Source: Pseudomonas hamedanensis (GTDB lineage: Bacteria > Pseudomonadota > Gammaproteobacteria > Pseudomonadales > Pseudomonadaceae). From it: a DNA stretch of 64,000 bases. The DNA lies in the NCBI RefSeq assembly GCF_014268595.2, contig NZ_CP077091.1, forward strand, positions 208,501-272,500, written 5' to 3'. This document shows positions 16,449 through 26,023 of this stretch, piece after piece (positions within the stretch are counted from its first letter, which is position 1; each line of letters begins with the position of its first letter). Under the pieces are notes generated by a model that did no database searches, had not been told where the DNA came from, and was given only the letters and a program-made list of their open reading frames with translations. The position numbers and the translations under genes were made by a program.

Positions 16449-16487
16449 CGTATTCAAGACATAACTATTTGGGAGCGACTGCAGAGC

Positions 16488-17123
16488 ATGTTCCGTAATT
16501 CTTATATTCAGCAGAACTCTGATATCCAGGCCGCAGGCGGTCTGGTCCCGATGGTTGTCGAGCAGTCCGCTCGTGGCGAACGCGCCTACGACATCTACTC
16601 GCGCCTGCTCAAGGAGCGAGTGATCTTTCTGGTGGGTCCGGTAGAGGACTACATGGCCAACCTGATCTGTGCGCAACTGCTGTTCCTTGAAGCGGAAAAC
16701 CCGGACAAGGACATCCATCTGTACATCAACTCACCGGGCGGTTCGGTGACAGCGGGCATGTCGATCTACGACACCATGCAGTTCATCAAGCCCAACGTCT
16801 CGACGACCTGTATCGGTCAGGCGTGCAGCATGGGCGCATTCCTGCTGACCGCCGGTGCACCGGGCAAGCGTTTCTGCCTGCCAAACTCGCGCGTGATGAT
16901 TCACCAGCCACTGGGCGGTTTCCAGGGCCAGGCTTCGGATATCGAAATCCATGCCAAGGAAATCCTCTTCATCCGCGAGCGACTGAACACGCTGATGGCC
17001 AAGCACAGCGGCCGTACTCTGGAAGAAATCGAACGCGATACCAATCGCGACAACTTCATGAGTGCAGAAGCTGCGAAGGAATACGGCCTGATCGACGAAG
17101 TGATCAACCAGCGTCCAGCTTAA
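16488..17123 (+). CDS. clpP: ATP-dependent Clp protease proteolytic subunit
   Basis: 211 aa from ATG 16488 ([14 protein letters not shown]). The ATG at 16413 lies within the intergenic hairpin and is not used by homologues. Catalytic triad by comparison with E. coli: Ser114 in [11 protein letters not shown], His139 in MIHQPLGG, Asp188 in TNRDNF. Assembles as double heptamers with ClpX or ClpA. A short propeptide is probably removed. Confidence 0.97.
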   Translation: MFRNSYIQQNSDIQAAGGLVPMVVEQSARGERAYDIYSRLLKERVIFLVGPVEDYMANLICAQLLFLEAENPDKDIHLYINSPGGSVTAGMSIYDTMQFIKPNVSTTCIGQACSMGAFLLTAGAPGKRFCLPNSRVMIHQPLGGFQGQASDIEIHAKEILFIRERLNTLMAKHSGRTLEEIERDTNRDNFMSAEAAKEYGLIDEVINQRPA

Positions 17124-17235
17124 AATAAGCGGCACAAAACAGGCCTGATCGGCGCGTCCGATCAGCAGCGGGCTTGAAAAAGCCCGCAATAGCCTTCATC
17201 TTGTGTTGCAAGCCTATCGGATTTGGATCGAACGA

Positions 17236-18519
17236 ATGACTGACACCCGCAACGGCGAGGACAACGGCAAGCTGCTCTATTGCTCCTTCTGTGGCAAAAG
17301 CCAGCATGAAGTGCGCAAATTGATTGCCGGCCCCTCGGTCTTTATCTGCGACGAGTGCGTCGACCTGTGCAATGACATCATCCGCGAGGAGGTGCAGGAA
17401 GCCCAGGCCGAAAGCAGCGCGCATAAATTGCCTTCGCCTAAAGAAATCAGCGGCATCCTTGACCAGTACGTCATTGGTCAGGAACGTGCCAAAAAGGTTT
17501 TGGCCGTAGCGGTGTACAACCACTACAAGCGCCTGAACCAGCGTGACAAGAAGGCTGACGACGTCGAACTCGGCAAGAGCAACATCCTGCTGATCGGCCC
17601 GACAGGCTCTGGTAAAACCCTGCTGGCGGAAACGCTGGCACGCTTGCTGAACGTTCCGTTCACCATCGCTGACGCTACCACCCTCACCGAGGCGGGTTAC
17701 GTGGGTGAAGATGTCGAGAACATCATTCAGAAGCTGCTGCAAAAGTGCGATTACGACGTAGAGAAAGCCCAGATGGGTATTGTCTATATCGACGAAATCG
17801 ACAAGATTTCCCGCAAGTCCGACAACCCGTCGATCACCCGCGATGTGTCCGGTGAAGGCGTGCAGCAGGCCTTGCTGAAGCTGATCGAAGGCACGGTTGC
17901 CTCGGTACCGCCGCAAGGTGGCCGCAAGCATCCGCAGCAGGAATTCCTGCAGGTCGACACCCGTAACATCCTGTTCATCTGCGGTGGTGCGTTCTCCGGT
18001 CTGGAAAAGGTTATTCAAAACCGTTCCACCAAGGGCGGCATCGGTTTCAACGCAGAAGTGCGCAGCAAGGAAGAGGGCAAGAAAGTCGGTGAGTCCCTGC
18101 GTGAAGTCGAGCCTGACGATCTGGTCAAGTTCGGTCTGATCCCGGAATTCGTCGGTCGTCTGCCGGTTCTTGCGACGCTGGACGAGCTGGATGAGGCTGC
18201 ATTGATGCAGATTCTCACCGAGCCGAAAAACGCCTTGACCAAGCAATACGCCAAGCTGTTCGAGATGGAAGGCGTGGATCTGGAATTCCGTTCCGACGCG
18301 CTGAAATCGGTCGCCAAACGTGCCCTGGAGCGTAAAACCGGTGCCCGTGGCCTGCGTTCGATTCTCGAAGGTGTACTGCTCGACACGATGTACGAAATCC
18401 CCTCGCAGTCCGAGGTGAGCAAGGTCGTGATCGACGAAAGCGTCATCGAAGGCAAGTCCAAGCCACTGTATATTTACGAAAACAGTGAGCCGACGGCCAA
18501 GGCAGCACCGGACGCGTAA
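17236..18519 (+). CDS. clpX: ATP-dependent Clp protease ATP-binding subunit ClpX
   Basis: 427 aa from ATG 17236. N-terminal zinc-binding domain with C16, C19, C38 and C41 (YCSFCGKS ... ICDECVDLC). Walker A GPTGSGKT at 121-128, Walker [10 protein letters not shown]. The pore loop GYVGEDVEN and the IGF-type loop that docks ClpP (IGFN in [10 protein letters not shown]) are present. Unfolds ssrA-tagged and other substrates for ClpP. It lies 112 nt after clpP; a GCGGGCTTGAAAAAGCCCGC hairpin stands between them. Confidence 0.97.
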   Translation: MTDTRNGEDNGKLLYCSFCGKSQHEVRKLIAGPSVFICDECVDLCNDIIREEVQEAQAESSAHKLPSPKEISGILDQYVIGQERAKKVLAVAVYNHYKRLNQRDKKADDVELGKSNILLIGPTGSGKTLLAETLARLLNVPFTIADATTLTEAGYVGEDVENIIQKLLQKCDYDVEKAQMGIVYIDEIDKISRKSDNPSITRDVSGEGVQQALLKLIEGTVASVPPQGGRKHPQQEFLQVDTRNILFICGGAFSGLEKVIQNRSTKGGIGFNAEVRSKEEGKKVGESLREVEPDDLVKFGLIPEFVGRLPVLATLDELDEAALMQILTEPKNALTKQYAKLFEMEGVDLEFRSDALKSVAKRALERKTGARGLRSILEGVLLDTMYEIPSQSEVSKVVIDESVIEGKSKPLYIYENSEPTAKAAPDA

Positions 18520-18543
18520 GTGTCCACTGTGCTGCAACAGGAA

Positions 18544-18569
18544 GGGGCCTTCGGGCCTCTTTTTTTTTA
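18544..18569 (+). terminator. clpX terminator
   Basis: GGGGCC-TTCG-GGCCTC followed by nine T. Confidence 0.85.
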
Positions 18570-18594
18570 TGTCATTTTTTACAGCCGTTTTGCG

Positions 18595-18624
18595 CTTGTT
18601 TTTTTTCGAGGCAGCCCCCATCTT
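18595..18624 (+). promoter_or_regulatory. Probable sigma-32 (heat-shock) promoter of lon
   Basis: CTTGTT (18595-18600), 15-nt spacer, CCCCATCTT (18616-18624): a good match to the sigma-32 consensus CTTGAA-N13/15-CCCCATNT. About 55 nt before the lon start, and lon is a classical heat-shock gene. Confidence 0.65.
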
Positions 18625-18681
18625 GGTTTCAAGCTTAATTCCATCTGATTACGGCCATATGGCCGCCGTAGAGGCGAAATC

Positions 18682-21078
18682 ATGAAGACAACCATCGAAT
18701 TGCCTCTCCTGCCATTGCGTGATGTCGTGGTTTATCCGCACATGGTTATCCCGCTGTTCGTGGGGCGCGAGAAGTCCATCGAAGCCCTTGAGGCCGCGAT
18801 GGCAGGCGATAAGCAGATCCTGCTGCTGGCCCAGAGAAACCCGGCCGATGATGATCCCGGTGAGGACGCGCTCTATCGCGTAGGAACTATCGCCACCGTT
18901 CTTCAATTGCTGAAGCTGCCTGATGGCACCGTCAAGGTGCTGGTCGAAGGTGAGCAGCGCGGCACCGTTGAGCGTTTCAGCGAGGTCGACGGCCACTGCC
19001 GTGCCGAAGTGTCGCTGATCGAAGAAGTCGACGCCGCCGAGCGCGAGTCCGAAGTCTTCGTGCGCACACTGCTGTCGCAATTCGAGCAATACGTGCAGCT
19101 GGGCAAGAAAGTCCCGGCTGAAGTCCTGTCGTCGCTCAACAGCATCGATGAGCCGGGGCGTCTGGTCGACACCATGGCCGCGCACATGGCGCTGAAGATC
19201 GAGCAGAAGCAGGAAATCCTCGAAATCATCGACCTGTCGGCCCGCGTCGAACATGTGCTGGCGTTGCTGGATGCCGAGATCGACCTGCTGCAGGTCGAAA
19301 AACGCATTCGTGGCCGTGTCAAAAAGCAGATGGAGCGCAGCCAGCGCGAGTACTACCTGAATGAGCAGATGAAGGCCATTCAGAAAGAGCTGGGCGATGG
19401 CGATGAAGGCCACAACGAAATCGAAGAGCTGAAAAAGCGTATCGATGCCGCGGGCCTGCCGAAAGATGCGCTGGCCAAGGCGACCGCCGAGCTGAACAAG
19501 CTCAAGCAGATGTCGCCGATGTCCGCCGAGGCCACCGTGGTGCGCTCGTACATCGACTGGCTGGTGCAGGTGCCGTGGAAGGCCCAGAGCAAGGTGCGTC
19601 TGGATCTGGCGCGGGCGGAAGACATCCTCGATGCCGATCACTACGGCCTCGAAGAGGTCAAGGAGCGCATCCTTGAATACCTCGCCGTGCAAAAACGCGT
19701 AAAAAAAATCCGTGGCCCGGTGCTGTGCCTGGTCGGTCCTCCGGGCGTGGGTAAAACCTCGCTGGCCGAGTCGATCGCCCATGCGACCAACCGTAAATTC
19801 GTACGCATGGCCCTGGGTGGTGTGCGTGATGAAGCGGAAATCCGTGGTCACCGCCGGACCTACATCGGTTCGATGCCGGGAAGATTGATTCAAAAGATGA
19901 CAAAGGTCGGGGTGCGCAATCCGCTGTTCCTGCTCGATGAAATCGACAAGATGGGCAGCGACATGCGTGGCGATCCGGCGTCGGCGTTGCTGGAAGTGCT
20001 CGATCCCGAGCAAAACCATAACTTCAACGATCACTATCTGGAGGTCGACTACGACCTGTCCGATGTGATGTTCCTGTGCACCTCGAACTCGATGAATATT
20101 CCGCCGGCCTTGCTGGACCGCATGGAAGTCATCCGCCTGCCGGGCTACACCGAAGACGAGAAGATCAATATCGCCGTCAAATACCTCTCGCCAAAGCAGG
20201 TCGCTGCCAATGGTCTGAAGAAGGGCGAGCTGGAATTCGACGAAGAAGCGATCCGCGACATCATCCGTTACTACACCCGTGAAGCCGGTGTGCGTGGCCT
20301 CGAACGCCAGATCGCCAAGGTCTGCCGCAAGGCCGTCAAAGAACATGCGCTGGAAAAACGCTTCTCGGTGAAAGTGACAGCTGACTTGCTGGAACACTTC
20401 CTCGGTGTGCGTAAATTCCGCTACGGCCTGGCCGAGCAGCAGGATCAGGTCGGTCAGGTGACAGGCCTTGCCTGGACTCAGGTTGGTGGTGAGTTGCTGA
20501 CCATCGAAGCGGCTGTCGTACCGGGCAAAGGGCAACTGATCAAGACCGGTTCGCTGGGCGATGTGATGGTCGAATCGATCACCGCGGCCCTGACGGTCGT
20601 GCGCAGCCGGGCCAAGAGCCTGGGCATTCCTCTGGACTTCCACGAGAAGCGTGACACTCACATTCACATGCCGGAAGGGGCCACGCCGAAAGACGGTCCG
20701 AGTGCCGGCGTAGGCATGTGCACGGCGCTGGTCTCGGCACTGACCGGTATCCCGGTGCGCGCCGATGTCGCCATGACGGGTGAAATCACCTTGCGCGGAC
20801 AAGTGCTGGCAATTGGCGGTCTGAAGGAAAAACTGCTGGCGGCACATCGTGGCGGAATCAAGGTTGTGATTATTCCGGAAGAGAATGTGCGCGATCTGAA
20901 GGAGATTCCTGACAATATCAAGCAGGATCTGCAGATTAAACCGGTTAAATGGATTGACGAAGTCCTGCAAATTGCGCTGCAATACGCGCCGGAGCCCTTG
21001 CCGGATGTGGCTCCGGAGATAGTTGCCAAGGACGAAAAACGTGAGTCTGACTCTAAGGAAAGAATTAGCACGCATTAA
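18682..21078 (+). CDS. lon: ATP-dependent Lon protease
   Basis: 798 aa, full length. N-terminal LON substrate domain ([23 protein letters not shown]), AAA+ module with Walker A GPPGVGKT at 352-359 and Walker [12 protein letters not shown], and a C-terminal Ser-Lys protease domain with Ser674 in [10 protein letters not shown] and Lys717 in GLKEKLLAA. Degrades misfolded and regulatory proteins. ATG 18682 has GAGGCG upstream. The tail is short and charged. Confidence 0.98.
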   Translation: MKTTIELPLLPLRDVVVYPHMVIPLFVGREKSIEALEAAMAGDKQILLLAQRNPADDDPGEDALYRVGTIATVLQLLKLPDGTVKVLVEGEQRGTVERFSEVDGHCRAEVSLIEEVDAAERESEVFVRTLLSQFEQYVQLGKKVPAEVLSSLNSIDEPGRLVDTMAAHMALKIEQKQEILEIIDLSARVEHVLALLDAEIDLLQVEKRIRGRVKKQMERSQREYYLNEQMKAIQKELGDGDEGHNEIEELKKRIDAAGLPKDALAKATAELNKLKQMSPMSAEATVVRSYIDWLVQVPWKAQSKVRLDLARAEDILDADHYGLEEVKERILEYLAVQKRVKKIRGPVLCLVGPPGVGKTSLAESIAHATNRKFVRMALGGVRDEAEIRGHRRTYIGSMPGRLIQKMTKVGVRNPLFLLDEIDKMGSDMRGDPASALLEVLDPEQNHNFNDHYLEVDYDLSDVMFLCTSNSMNIPPALLDRMEVIRLPGYTEDEKINIAVKYLSPKQVAANGLKKGELEFDEEAIRDIIRYYTREAGVRGLERQIAKVCRKAVKEHALEKRFSVKVTADLLEHFLGVRKFRYGLAEQQDQVGQVTGLAWTQVGGELLTIEAAVVPGKGQLIKTGSLGDVMVESITAALTVVRSRAKSLGIPLDFHEKRDTHIHMPEGATPKDGPSAGVGMCTALVSALTGIPVRADVAMTGEITLRGQVLAIGGLKEKLLAAHRGGIKVVIIPEENVRDLKEIPDNIKQDLQIKPVKWIDEVLQIALQYAPEPLPDVAPEIVAKDEKRESDSKERISTH

Positions 21079-21102
21079 TACGTTTTTGCCTGGGGGGCTT
21101 CC

Positions 21103-21132
21103 TTGACAGCTTTTTAGAGCCCTTGTTATAAA
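21103..21132 (+). promoter_or_regulatory. Sigma-70 promoter of hupB
   Basis: TTGACA at 21103-21108 and TATAAA at 21127-21132 with an 18-nt spacer: near consensus, as expected for an abundant nucleoid protein. The start codon is about 95 nt downstream. Confidence 0.8.
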
Positions 21133-21227
21133 GCGGCTCTTAAGTGTCTGTAGGCCATTCAGCACTCGTTTTTGCTTTCACCAAAAAAACTTAGAATCAT
21201 CTCAAAATAGATATAAGGGGACTTAGA

Positions 21228-21500
21228 GTGAACAAGTCGGAACTGATTGATGCTATCGCTGCATCCGCTGATATCCCGAAAGCTGCTGCTGGCCGTGCGC
21301 TGGACGCTGTAATCGAATCCGTCACTGGCGCTCTGAAGGCTGGCGACTCCGTTGTTCTGGTTGGTTTCGGTACTTTCTCCGTGACTGACCGTCCGGCGCG
21401 TACCGGTCGTAACCCGCAAACTGGCAAGACTCTGGAAATCCCGGCTGCCAAGAAGCCAGGTTTCAAAGCCGGTAAAGCACTGAAAGAAGCTGTTAACTAA
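21228..21500 (+). CDS. hupB: DNA-binding protein HU-beta
   Basis: 90 aa, canonical length. GTG start at 21228 with AAGGGG upstream. Typical HU sequence: [21 protein letters not shown], the signature [21 protein letters not shown] containing the DNA-intercalating arm with its conserved Arg/Pro tip, and the C-terminal [14 protein letters not shown]. It is a dimeric nucleoid protein that bends DNA. Codon usage is highly biased, consistent with strong expression. Confidence 0.98.
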   Translation: MNKSELIDAIAASADIPKAAAGRALDAVIESVTGALKAGDSVVLVGFGTFSVTDRPARTGRNPQTGKTLEIPAAKKPGFKAGKALKEAVN

Positions 21501-21550
21501 GTTTTCAGGTTTTTACCCATCCGGGTCGGGGTCAAGCCTGACTTGGCAGC

Positions 21551-21626
21551 GGAGCGGTAGAGCAGGTGGCTGGAACAGGCACCTGTAACGCCGGGATCGA
21601 GGGTTCGAGCCCTGTCCGCTCCGCCA
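21551..21626 (+). tRNA. tRNA-like sequence (degenerate tRNA-Asp relative)
   Basis: 76 nt between hupB and ppiD. The acceptor stem GGAGCGG/CCGCTCC, discriminator G and encoded CCA are those of tRNA-Asp, and most other positions align to tRNA-Asp. The anticodon stem, however, no longer pairs with GCCGG (only one of five pairs remains). The T stem has a mismatch, and the anticodon position reads GTA rather than GTC. An alternative CAGGTG-N11-CACCTG hairpin has appeared. More likely a pseudo-tRNA or tRNA-mimic RNA than a decoding tRNA. Confidence 0.55.
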
Positions 21627-21634
21627 GTTACGAG

Positions 21635-21663
21635 AAGGCGCATCCTCGGATGCGCCTTTCTTC
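21635..21663 (+). terminator. Terminator after the tRNA-like sequence
   Basis: AAGGCGCATCC-TC-GGATGCGCCTTTCTT, 8 nt past the CCA end. Confidence 0.8.
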
Positions 21664-21727
21664 TATCCGGATTCTACCCACGCTCCACGGTTGCCTAAAT
21701 TGAAGTTCAACCGTTTCTGGGGGACGC

Positions 21728-23599
21728 ATGCTGCAGAATATCAGGGACAATTCACAAGGCTGGATTGCCAAGACCATTATCGGGGTCATCGTTGCACTGA
21801 TGGCCCTGACCGGTTTCGACGCCATTTTCCAGGCCACGACTCACACCAACGAGGCGGCCAAGGTCAACGGTGAAGAAATCAGCCAGAACGAACTGAGTCA
21901 GGCCGTTGATATGCAACGCCGTCAGTTGATGCAACAGCTGGGCAAGGACTTCGATGCTTCCTTGCTCGATGAAAAAATGCTCCGCGAGTCGGCGCTCAAA
22001 GGCCTGATCGATCGCAAGCTGCTGCTGCAAGGCGCTGAACAATCGAAATTCGCTTTCTCTGAAGCGGCGCTGGATCAGGTGATCCTGCAAACGCCTGAAT
22101 TCCAGGTCGACGGTAAATTCAGTTCCGAGCGCTTCGATCAGGTGATCCGTCAACTGGGTTACAACCGCATGCAATTCCGCCAGATGCTGGCCCAGGAAAT
22201 GCTGATCGGCCAACTGCGTGCCGGTGTCGCGGGCAGCGGTTTCGTGACCGATGCCGAAGTGCTGGCCTTCGCCCGTCAGGAAAAACAGACCCGCGATTTC
22301 GCCACCCTGACGGTCAAGGCTGATCCAGCGGCGGTCAAGCTGACCGACGATGAGGTCAAGGCTTACTACGACGAACACGCCAAGGAGTTCATGACCCCGG
22401 ATCAGGTGATCATCGATTACCTCGAACTGAAGAAGTCTTCGTTCTTCGATCAGGTCGCGGTCAAGGATGAAGACCTGCAAGCGGCGTATCAGAAAGAGAT
22501 CGCCAACCTGTCGGAACAGCGTCGTGCCGCTCACATCCTGATCGAAGTGAACGACAAGACCACCGAAGCGCAGGCCAAAGCGAAGATCGACGAAGTCCAG
22601 GCGCGTCTGGCCAAGGGCGAGAAGTTCGAAGCGCTGGCCAAGGAGTTCTCGCAGGATCCGGGTTCGGCCAACAATGGCGGTGACCTCGGTTACGCCGGTC
22701 CTGGCGTCTACGATCCAGCATTCGAAAAAGCGCTGTACTCGTTGTCGAAAGACCAAGTGTCGGAGCCGGTTCGCACTGATTTCGGTTATCACCTGATCAA
22801 GCTGCTGGGTGTGGAAGCGCCTGAAGTGCCAACGCTGGCCAGCCTGAAAGACAAGCTGACCCGCGAGCTGAAAGCCGCGCAGGTCGAGCAGCGTTTCGTC
22901 GAAGCGACCAAACAACTGGAAGATTCGGCGTTCGAAGCGTCCGACCTGGCTCAGCCAGCCGCCGATTTGAAGCTTACCGTGCACACCTCCAAGCCGTTCG
23001 GCCGCGAGGGTGGCGAAGGGGTTGCTGCCAACCGCGCCGTGGTCACTGCTGCGTTCAGTCCTGAAGTCATCGATGAAGGCGCCAACAGCACCGCCATCGA
23101 GCTGGACCCGGAAACCGTGATCGTGCTGCGTGCCAAGGAACACCTCAAGCCTGCCCAGTTGCCATTGGAAAGCGTGAGCGCGGCCATCCGTGCGCAACTG
23201 ACCAAGGAACACGCCAGCGCTGCGGCCAAGACCCGTGCCGAGAAGCTGATCGCTGACCTGCGCGACGGCAAGGCGCCGCTAGACAAGGCGATTGATGGCC
23301 AGAGCTGGAAAGTCACCGAAGCGGCTACCCGTGGTCAGGAAGGTGTCGAGCCGGTCGTGCTGCAGGCCCTGTTCCGCATGCCTAAGCCGGCGTCCAAGGA
23401 CAAACCGACGTTCAGCAATGTCACGTTGCCGGACGGTAGCCTGATGATCGTGCGCCTCAATGGCGTTAACGAAGCGGCGGCGCCGACCGATGAAGAGAAG
23501 GCGCAGTACCGTCGCTTCCTCGCGTCCCGTGAAGGTCAGCAAGACTTTGCGGCGTATCGCAAGCAGTTGGAGAGCCAGGCGGACATCAAGCGGTACTGA
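21728..23599 (+). CDS. ppiD: Periplasmic folding chaperone / peptidyl-prolyl isomerase PpiD
   Basis: 623 aa. One N-terminal membrane anchor (about 12-34, IAKTIIGVIVALMALTGFDAIF) leaves the bulk in the periplasm. A SurA-like chaperone domain comes first (NGEEISQNELSQAVD ... LLDEKMLRESALKGLIDRKLL). A parvulin PPIase domain covers about 260-360 (RRAAHILIEV ... FEALAKEFSQDPGSANNGGDLGYAGPGVYDPAFEKAL ... FGYHLIKL). The C-terminal part is a second helical region. It associates with SecYEG and assists outer-membrane protein folding. It directly follows hupB, as in many gammaproteobacteria. Confidence 0.96.
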   Translation: MLQNIRDNSQGWIAKTIIGVIVALMALTGFDAIFQATTHTNEAAKVNGEEISQNELSQAVDMQRRQLMQQLGKDFDASLLDEKMLRESALKGLIDRKLLLQGAEQSKFAFSEAALDQVILQTPEFQVDGKFSSERFDQVIRQLGYNRMQFRQMLAQEMLIGQLRAGVAGSGFVTDAEVLAFARQEKQTRDFATLTVKADPAAVKLTDDEVKAYYDEHAKEFMTPDQVIIDYLELKKSSFFDQVAVKDEDLQAAYQKEIANLSEQRRAAHILIEVNDKTTEAQAKAKIDEVQARLAKGEKFEALAKEFSQDPGSANNGGDLGYAGPGVYDPAFEKALYSLSKDQVSEPVRTDFGYHLIKLLGVEAPEVPTLASLKDKLTRELKAAQVEQRFVEATKQLEDSAFEASDLAQPAADLKLTVHTSKPFGREGGEGVAANRAVVTAAFSPEVIDEGANSTAIELDPETVIVLRAKEHLKPAQLPLESVSAAIRAQLTKEHASAAAKTRAEKLIADLRDGKAPLDKAIDGQSWKVTEAATRGQEGVEPVVLQALFRMPKPASKDKPTFSNVTLPDGSLMIVRLNGVNEAAAPTDEEKAQYRRFLASREGQQDFAAYRKQLESQADIKRY

Positions 23600-23621
23600 T
23601 GGCTGACTGAGTTGTCGCTGT

Positions 23622-23660
23622 AAAAAAAGCCCCAGGTCGATTGGCCTGGGGCTTTTTTTT
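23622..23660 (+). terminator. ppiD terminator
   Basis: AAAAAAAGCCCCAGG-TCGATTGG-CCTGGGGCTTTTTTTT; strong in both directions. Confidence 0.93.
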
Positions 23661-23709
23661 GCTTTTCGTAGCGACCGTCAGGGTGCTGGGTATATGCCAA
23701 CCGGAAAAC

Positions 23710-24915
23710 TTACCCGGCAGCCGCAAACCCGTGGTTGCGTGCGCTAAGCGTCGTATACAGCGTCACCCCCAGCAACCCCGTGACTATCCACGGAAATGCT
23801 CCCACACCTGGGTCAGCCAGCAGCAGACCTCCCACCAGTCCCCCACCGGCAATTCCGACATTCCATAGCGTCACCAGCATCGATTGTGCAGTGTCGGCGG
23901 CATCCCCAGCGGCTTTTGCCGAGGCGGTTTGCAGCAGCGACGGCATCGCCCCAAACGCCAATCCCCATACAGCGGTCGCGAGGTAAATCACGCTCGGCGA
24001 TTCGCGCCACACACCTAGCGCTATGGCCGACAGCAGGAAAAGCCCTGCACTGATCAGCACCATTTCGCGCAGCCAGCGATCTATCAGGTTGCCGACGATC
24101 CACAGGCTCAACACCGACGCCAGGCCGAACACCAGCAACACCCGATCGACATTGGCAGCAAGGCCGGACGGTTGCAGGAACGGGGCGATGTAGGTGTACA
24201 GCAGGTTATGTGCGACAACGTAGGTAAGGGTGACCAACAAGACGGATCGCACGCCCGGCAGGGTAAACACCTGACGCAAGGGCAGGCGTTTTTCCTCACG
24301 TTCGCCGGCGAAGTCCGGCACTTGCCAACGTACCCAGATCACCAATATCACCGTCAACAGGGTCATGATCGCAAAGCTCAGCCGCCAGCCCACCAGCGTC
24401 CCGAGCAAGGTGCCGGCGGGAATGCCCAGCGACAACGCAATCGGTGCACCGAGCATGGCGACTGTAATGGCCCGGCCTTGCAGGTGTGGGGCAACCATGC
24501 GGCTTGCGTAGCCTGCCAGCAGGGCCCACAGCAATCCGGCAAATACACCGGCAATAAAGCGTGCGATCAGCGTCAGCCAGTACCACTGCGACAGGGCGGT
24601 GAGGCTGTTGGCGATGGCAAACCCAGCAATGGCGGCCAGCAACAACGGGCGGCGTCGCCAGCCGCGAGTGGCGATGGTCAGAGGAATCGCTGCCAGTATC
24701 GAGCCGATCGCGTACAGCGTGACCAACTGGCCAATCAGTGCCTGAGAGACGTGCAGGCCGCTGCTCATTTGCGGTAACAGGCCCGCCGGCAAGGCTTCGG
24801 TCATGACCGTAATGAATCCCGCCATGGCCAGGGCCAGCAGTGCGGACAGGGGCAGGCGTGCGCCGGAGTCGATAGCGGGTGTCAGCGTGGTGCCACAGAG
24901 TTGTGTGTCGTTCAT
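23710..24915 (-). CDS. MFS efflux permease (DHA1 sugar/drug type)
   Basis: 401 aa from ATG 24915 (MNDTQLCGTTL), with AAGGA upstream; the ORF extends further but the extra residues are Cys-rich and unlike the family. Twelve hydrophobic segments. LAMAGFITVMTEALPAGLLPQMSSGLHVSQALIGQLVTLYAIGS marks the sugar-efflux/AraJ-like DHA1 group, with the RGWRRRPLLL loop between TM2 and TM3. Divergent from a LysR gene 116 nt away, which probably controls it. Substrate unknown. Confidence 0.88.
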   Translation of the reverse strand: MNDTQLCGTTLTPAIDSGARLPLSALLALAMAGFITVMTEALPAGLLPQMSSGLHVSQALIGQLVTLYAIGSILAAIPLTIATRGWRRRPLLLAAIAGFAIANSLTALSQWYWLTLIARFIAGVFAGLLWALLAGYASRMVAPHLQGRAITVAMLGAPIALSLGIPAGTLLGTLVGWRLSFAIMTLLTVILVIWVRWQVPDFAGEREEKRLPLRQVFTLPGVRSVLLVTLTYVVAHNLLYTYIAPFLQPSGLAANVDRVLLVFGLASVLSLWIVGNLIDRWLREMVLISAGLFLLSAIALGVWRESPSVIYLATAVWGLAFGAMPSLLQTASAKAAGDAADTAQSMLVTLWNVGIAGGGLVGGLLLADPGVGAFPWIVTGLLGVTLYTTLSARNHGFAAAG

Positions 24916-25031
24916 GACCGGCATCCTTGTGCAGAGTTGACGAGGAGCACAGGGTAGGGCGCTGCACATCGGCGAAAAACAGGTTATGGTTCCGAACATA
25001 TCGGACACGGATGTCGTCAATTGGGGGAGGT

Positions 25032-25931
25032 GTGGATAGCCTGGGCAGTATTTCGGTGTTTGTCCAAGTCGCCGAGACGCGCAGTTTCACCGAGGCTGGC
25101 CGGCTGCAAGGGGTGTCATCGTCGGCGGTGGGTAAAAGCATTGCCCGACTTGAGGCGCGCCTGGGCGTGCGCCTGTTTCACCGCACCACTCGCAGCATCA
25201 CGCTGACCAGTGAGGGCGCGCTGTTTTTGCAACGCTGTCGCAAGATCCTTGCGGAGGTCGAGGCGGCAGAACTGGAGTTGTCCGACGCCGCAGCCCAGCC
25301 CCGTGGCAAGTTACGCATCAGCCTGCCGCAGGTGCATGGACTGGTGATGCCGGTCCTGACCGAATTCATGGCGTTGTTCCCGCAGATAGAGCTTGATCTG
25401 GACTTGACCGATCGCATGGTCGACGTCGTCGAAGAAGGGTTCGACGCGGTGATCCGCACCGGTAAACCACGGGATTCGCGCTTGATGGCGAGGCCGCTGG
25501 GGGTGTTTCACATGGTGCTGGTGGCCAGCCCCGCTTATCTGCAGCAGCGCGGTGTGCCGCAAACGCCCGCTGATCTGGCGACGCATGCCTGTCTTCGGCA
25601 TACTTTTCACGCCACCGGCAAGCTCGAACCCTGGCCGCTGATACGCGAAGCAGACGCCGCTGAACCGCGGTTGCCGACCCGGCTGGTCAGCACCTCGATC
25701 GAAGCGGTGAGCCATGCGGCGCTGGCGGGCATGGGTATCGCCTGTCTGCCTGATTTCATGACCCGTGAAGCCGAGGCGCAAGGCCAGTTGTGTCGAGTGC
25801 TGGCCGCGCATCTGCAGCACGTCGGGCAGTTCTGGGTTCTGTGGCCGTCCAGTCGCCATGCCACCGCGAAATTACGGGTGTTCATCGATCATCTGGCGTT
25901 GCGACTTTTCCCTGCAACCCAGGGCCGATAG
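25032..25931 (+). CDS. LysR-type transcriptional regulator
   Basis: 299 aa from GTG 25032 (VDSLGSISVFVQVAETRSFTEAGR), the start matching family members. GGGGGAGG lies immediately upstream, unusually close. ATG 25011 (seven residues earlier) is the alternative. N-terminal winged HTH with QGVSSSAVGKSIARLEARLGVRLFHRTTR; the C-terminal domain is of the CrgA type that ends with an HLALRLFP-like motif. Divergent from an MFS pump, so likely its regulator. Inducer unknown. Confidence 0.88.
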   Translation: MDSLGSISVFVQVAETRSFTEAGRLQGVSSSAVGKSIARLEARLGVRLFHRTTRSITLTSEGALFLQRCRKILAEVEAAELELSDAAAQPRGKLRISLPQVHGLVMPVLTEFMALFPQIELDLDLTDRMVDVVEEGFDAVIRTGKPRDSRLMARPLGVFHMVLVASPAYLQQRGVPQTPADLATHACLRHTFHATGKLEPWPLIREADAAEPRLPTRLVSTSIEAVSHAALAGMGIACLPDFMTREAEAQGQLCRVLAAHLQHVGQFWVLWPSSRHATAKLRVFIDHLALRLFPATQGR

Positions 25932-26023
25932 AGTTGTAACTGTTTCAAGACACTAATCCATACGCCGCGGGGCGAAGATCTGTTGCACAATACGTCCCGC
26001 ACTGTTTTTCCTCAGGATGTTCA

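Noticed and set aside
18649..21165. An 838-aa open frame on the minus strand across lon
   Set aside because: Shadow of the GC-rich lon gene; composition (His/Arg/Gln-rich) is that of an antisense frame and it has no domain.
21551..21626. A functional tRNA-Tyr (GTA at the anticodon position)
   Set aside because: Anticodon stem has only one pair, and acceptor and T arm are those of tRNA-Asp; Tyr tRNAs are class II with a long variable arm.
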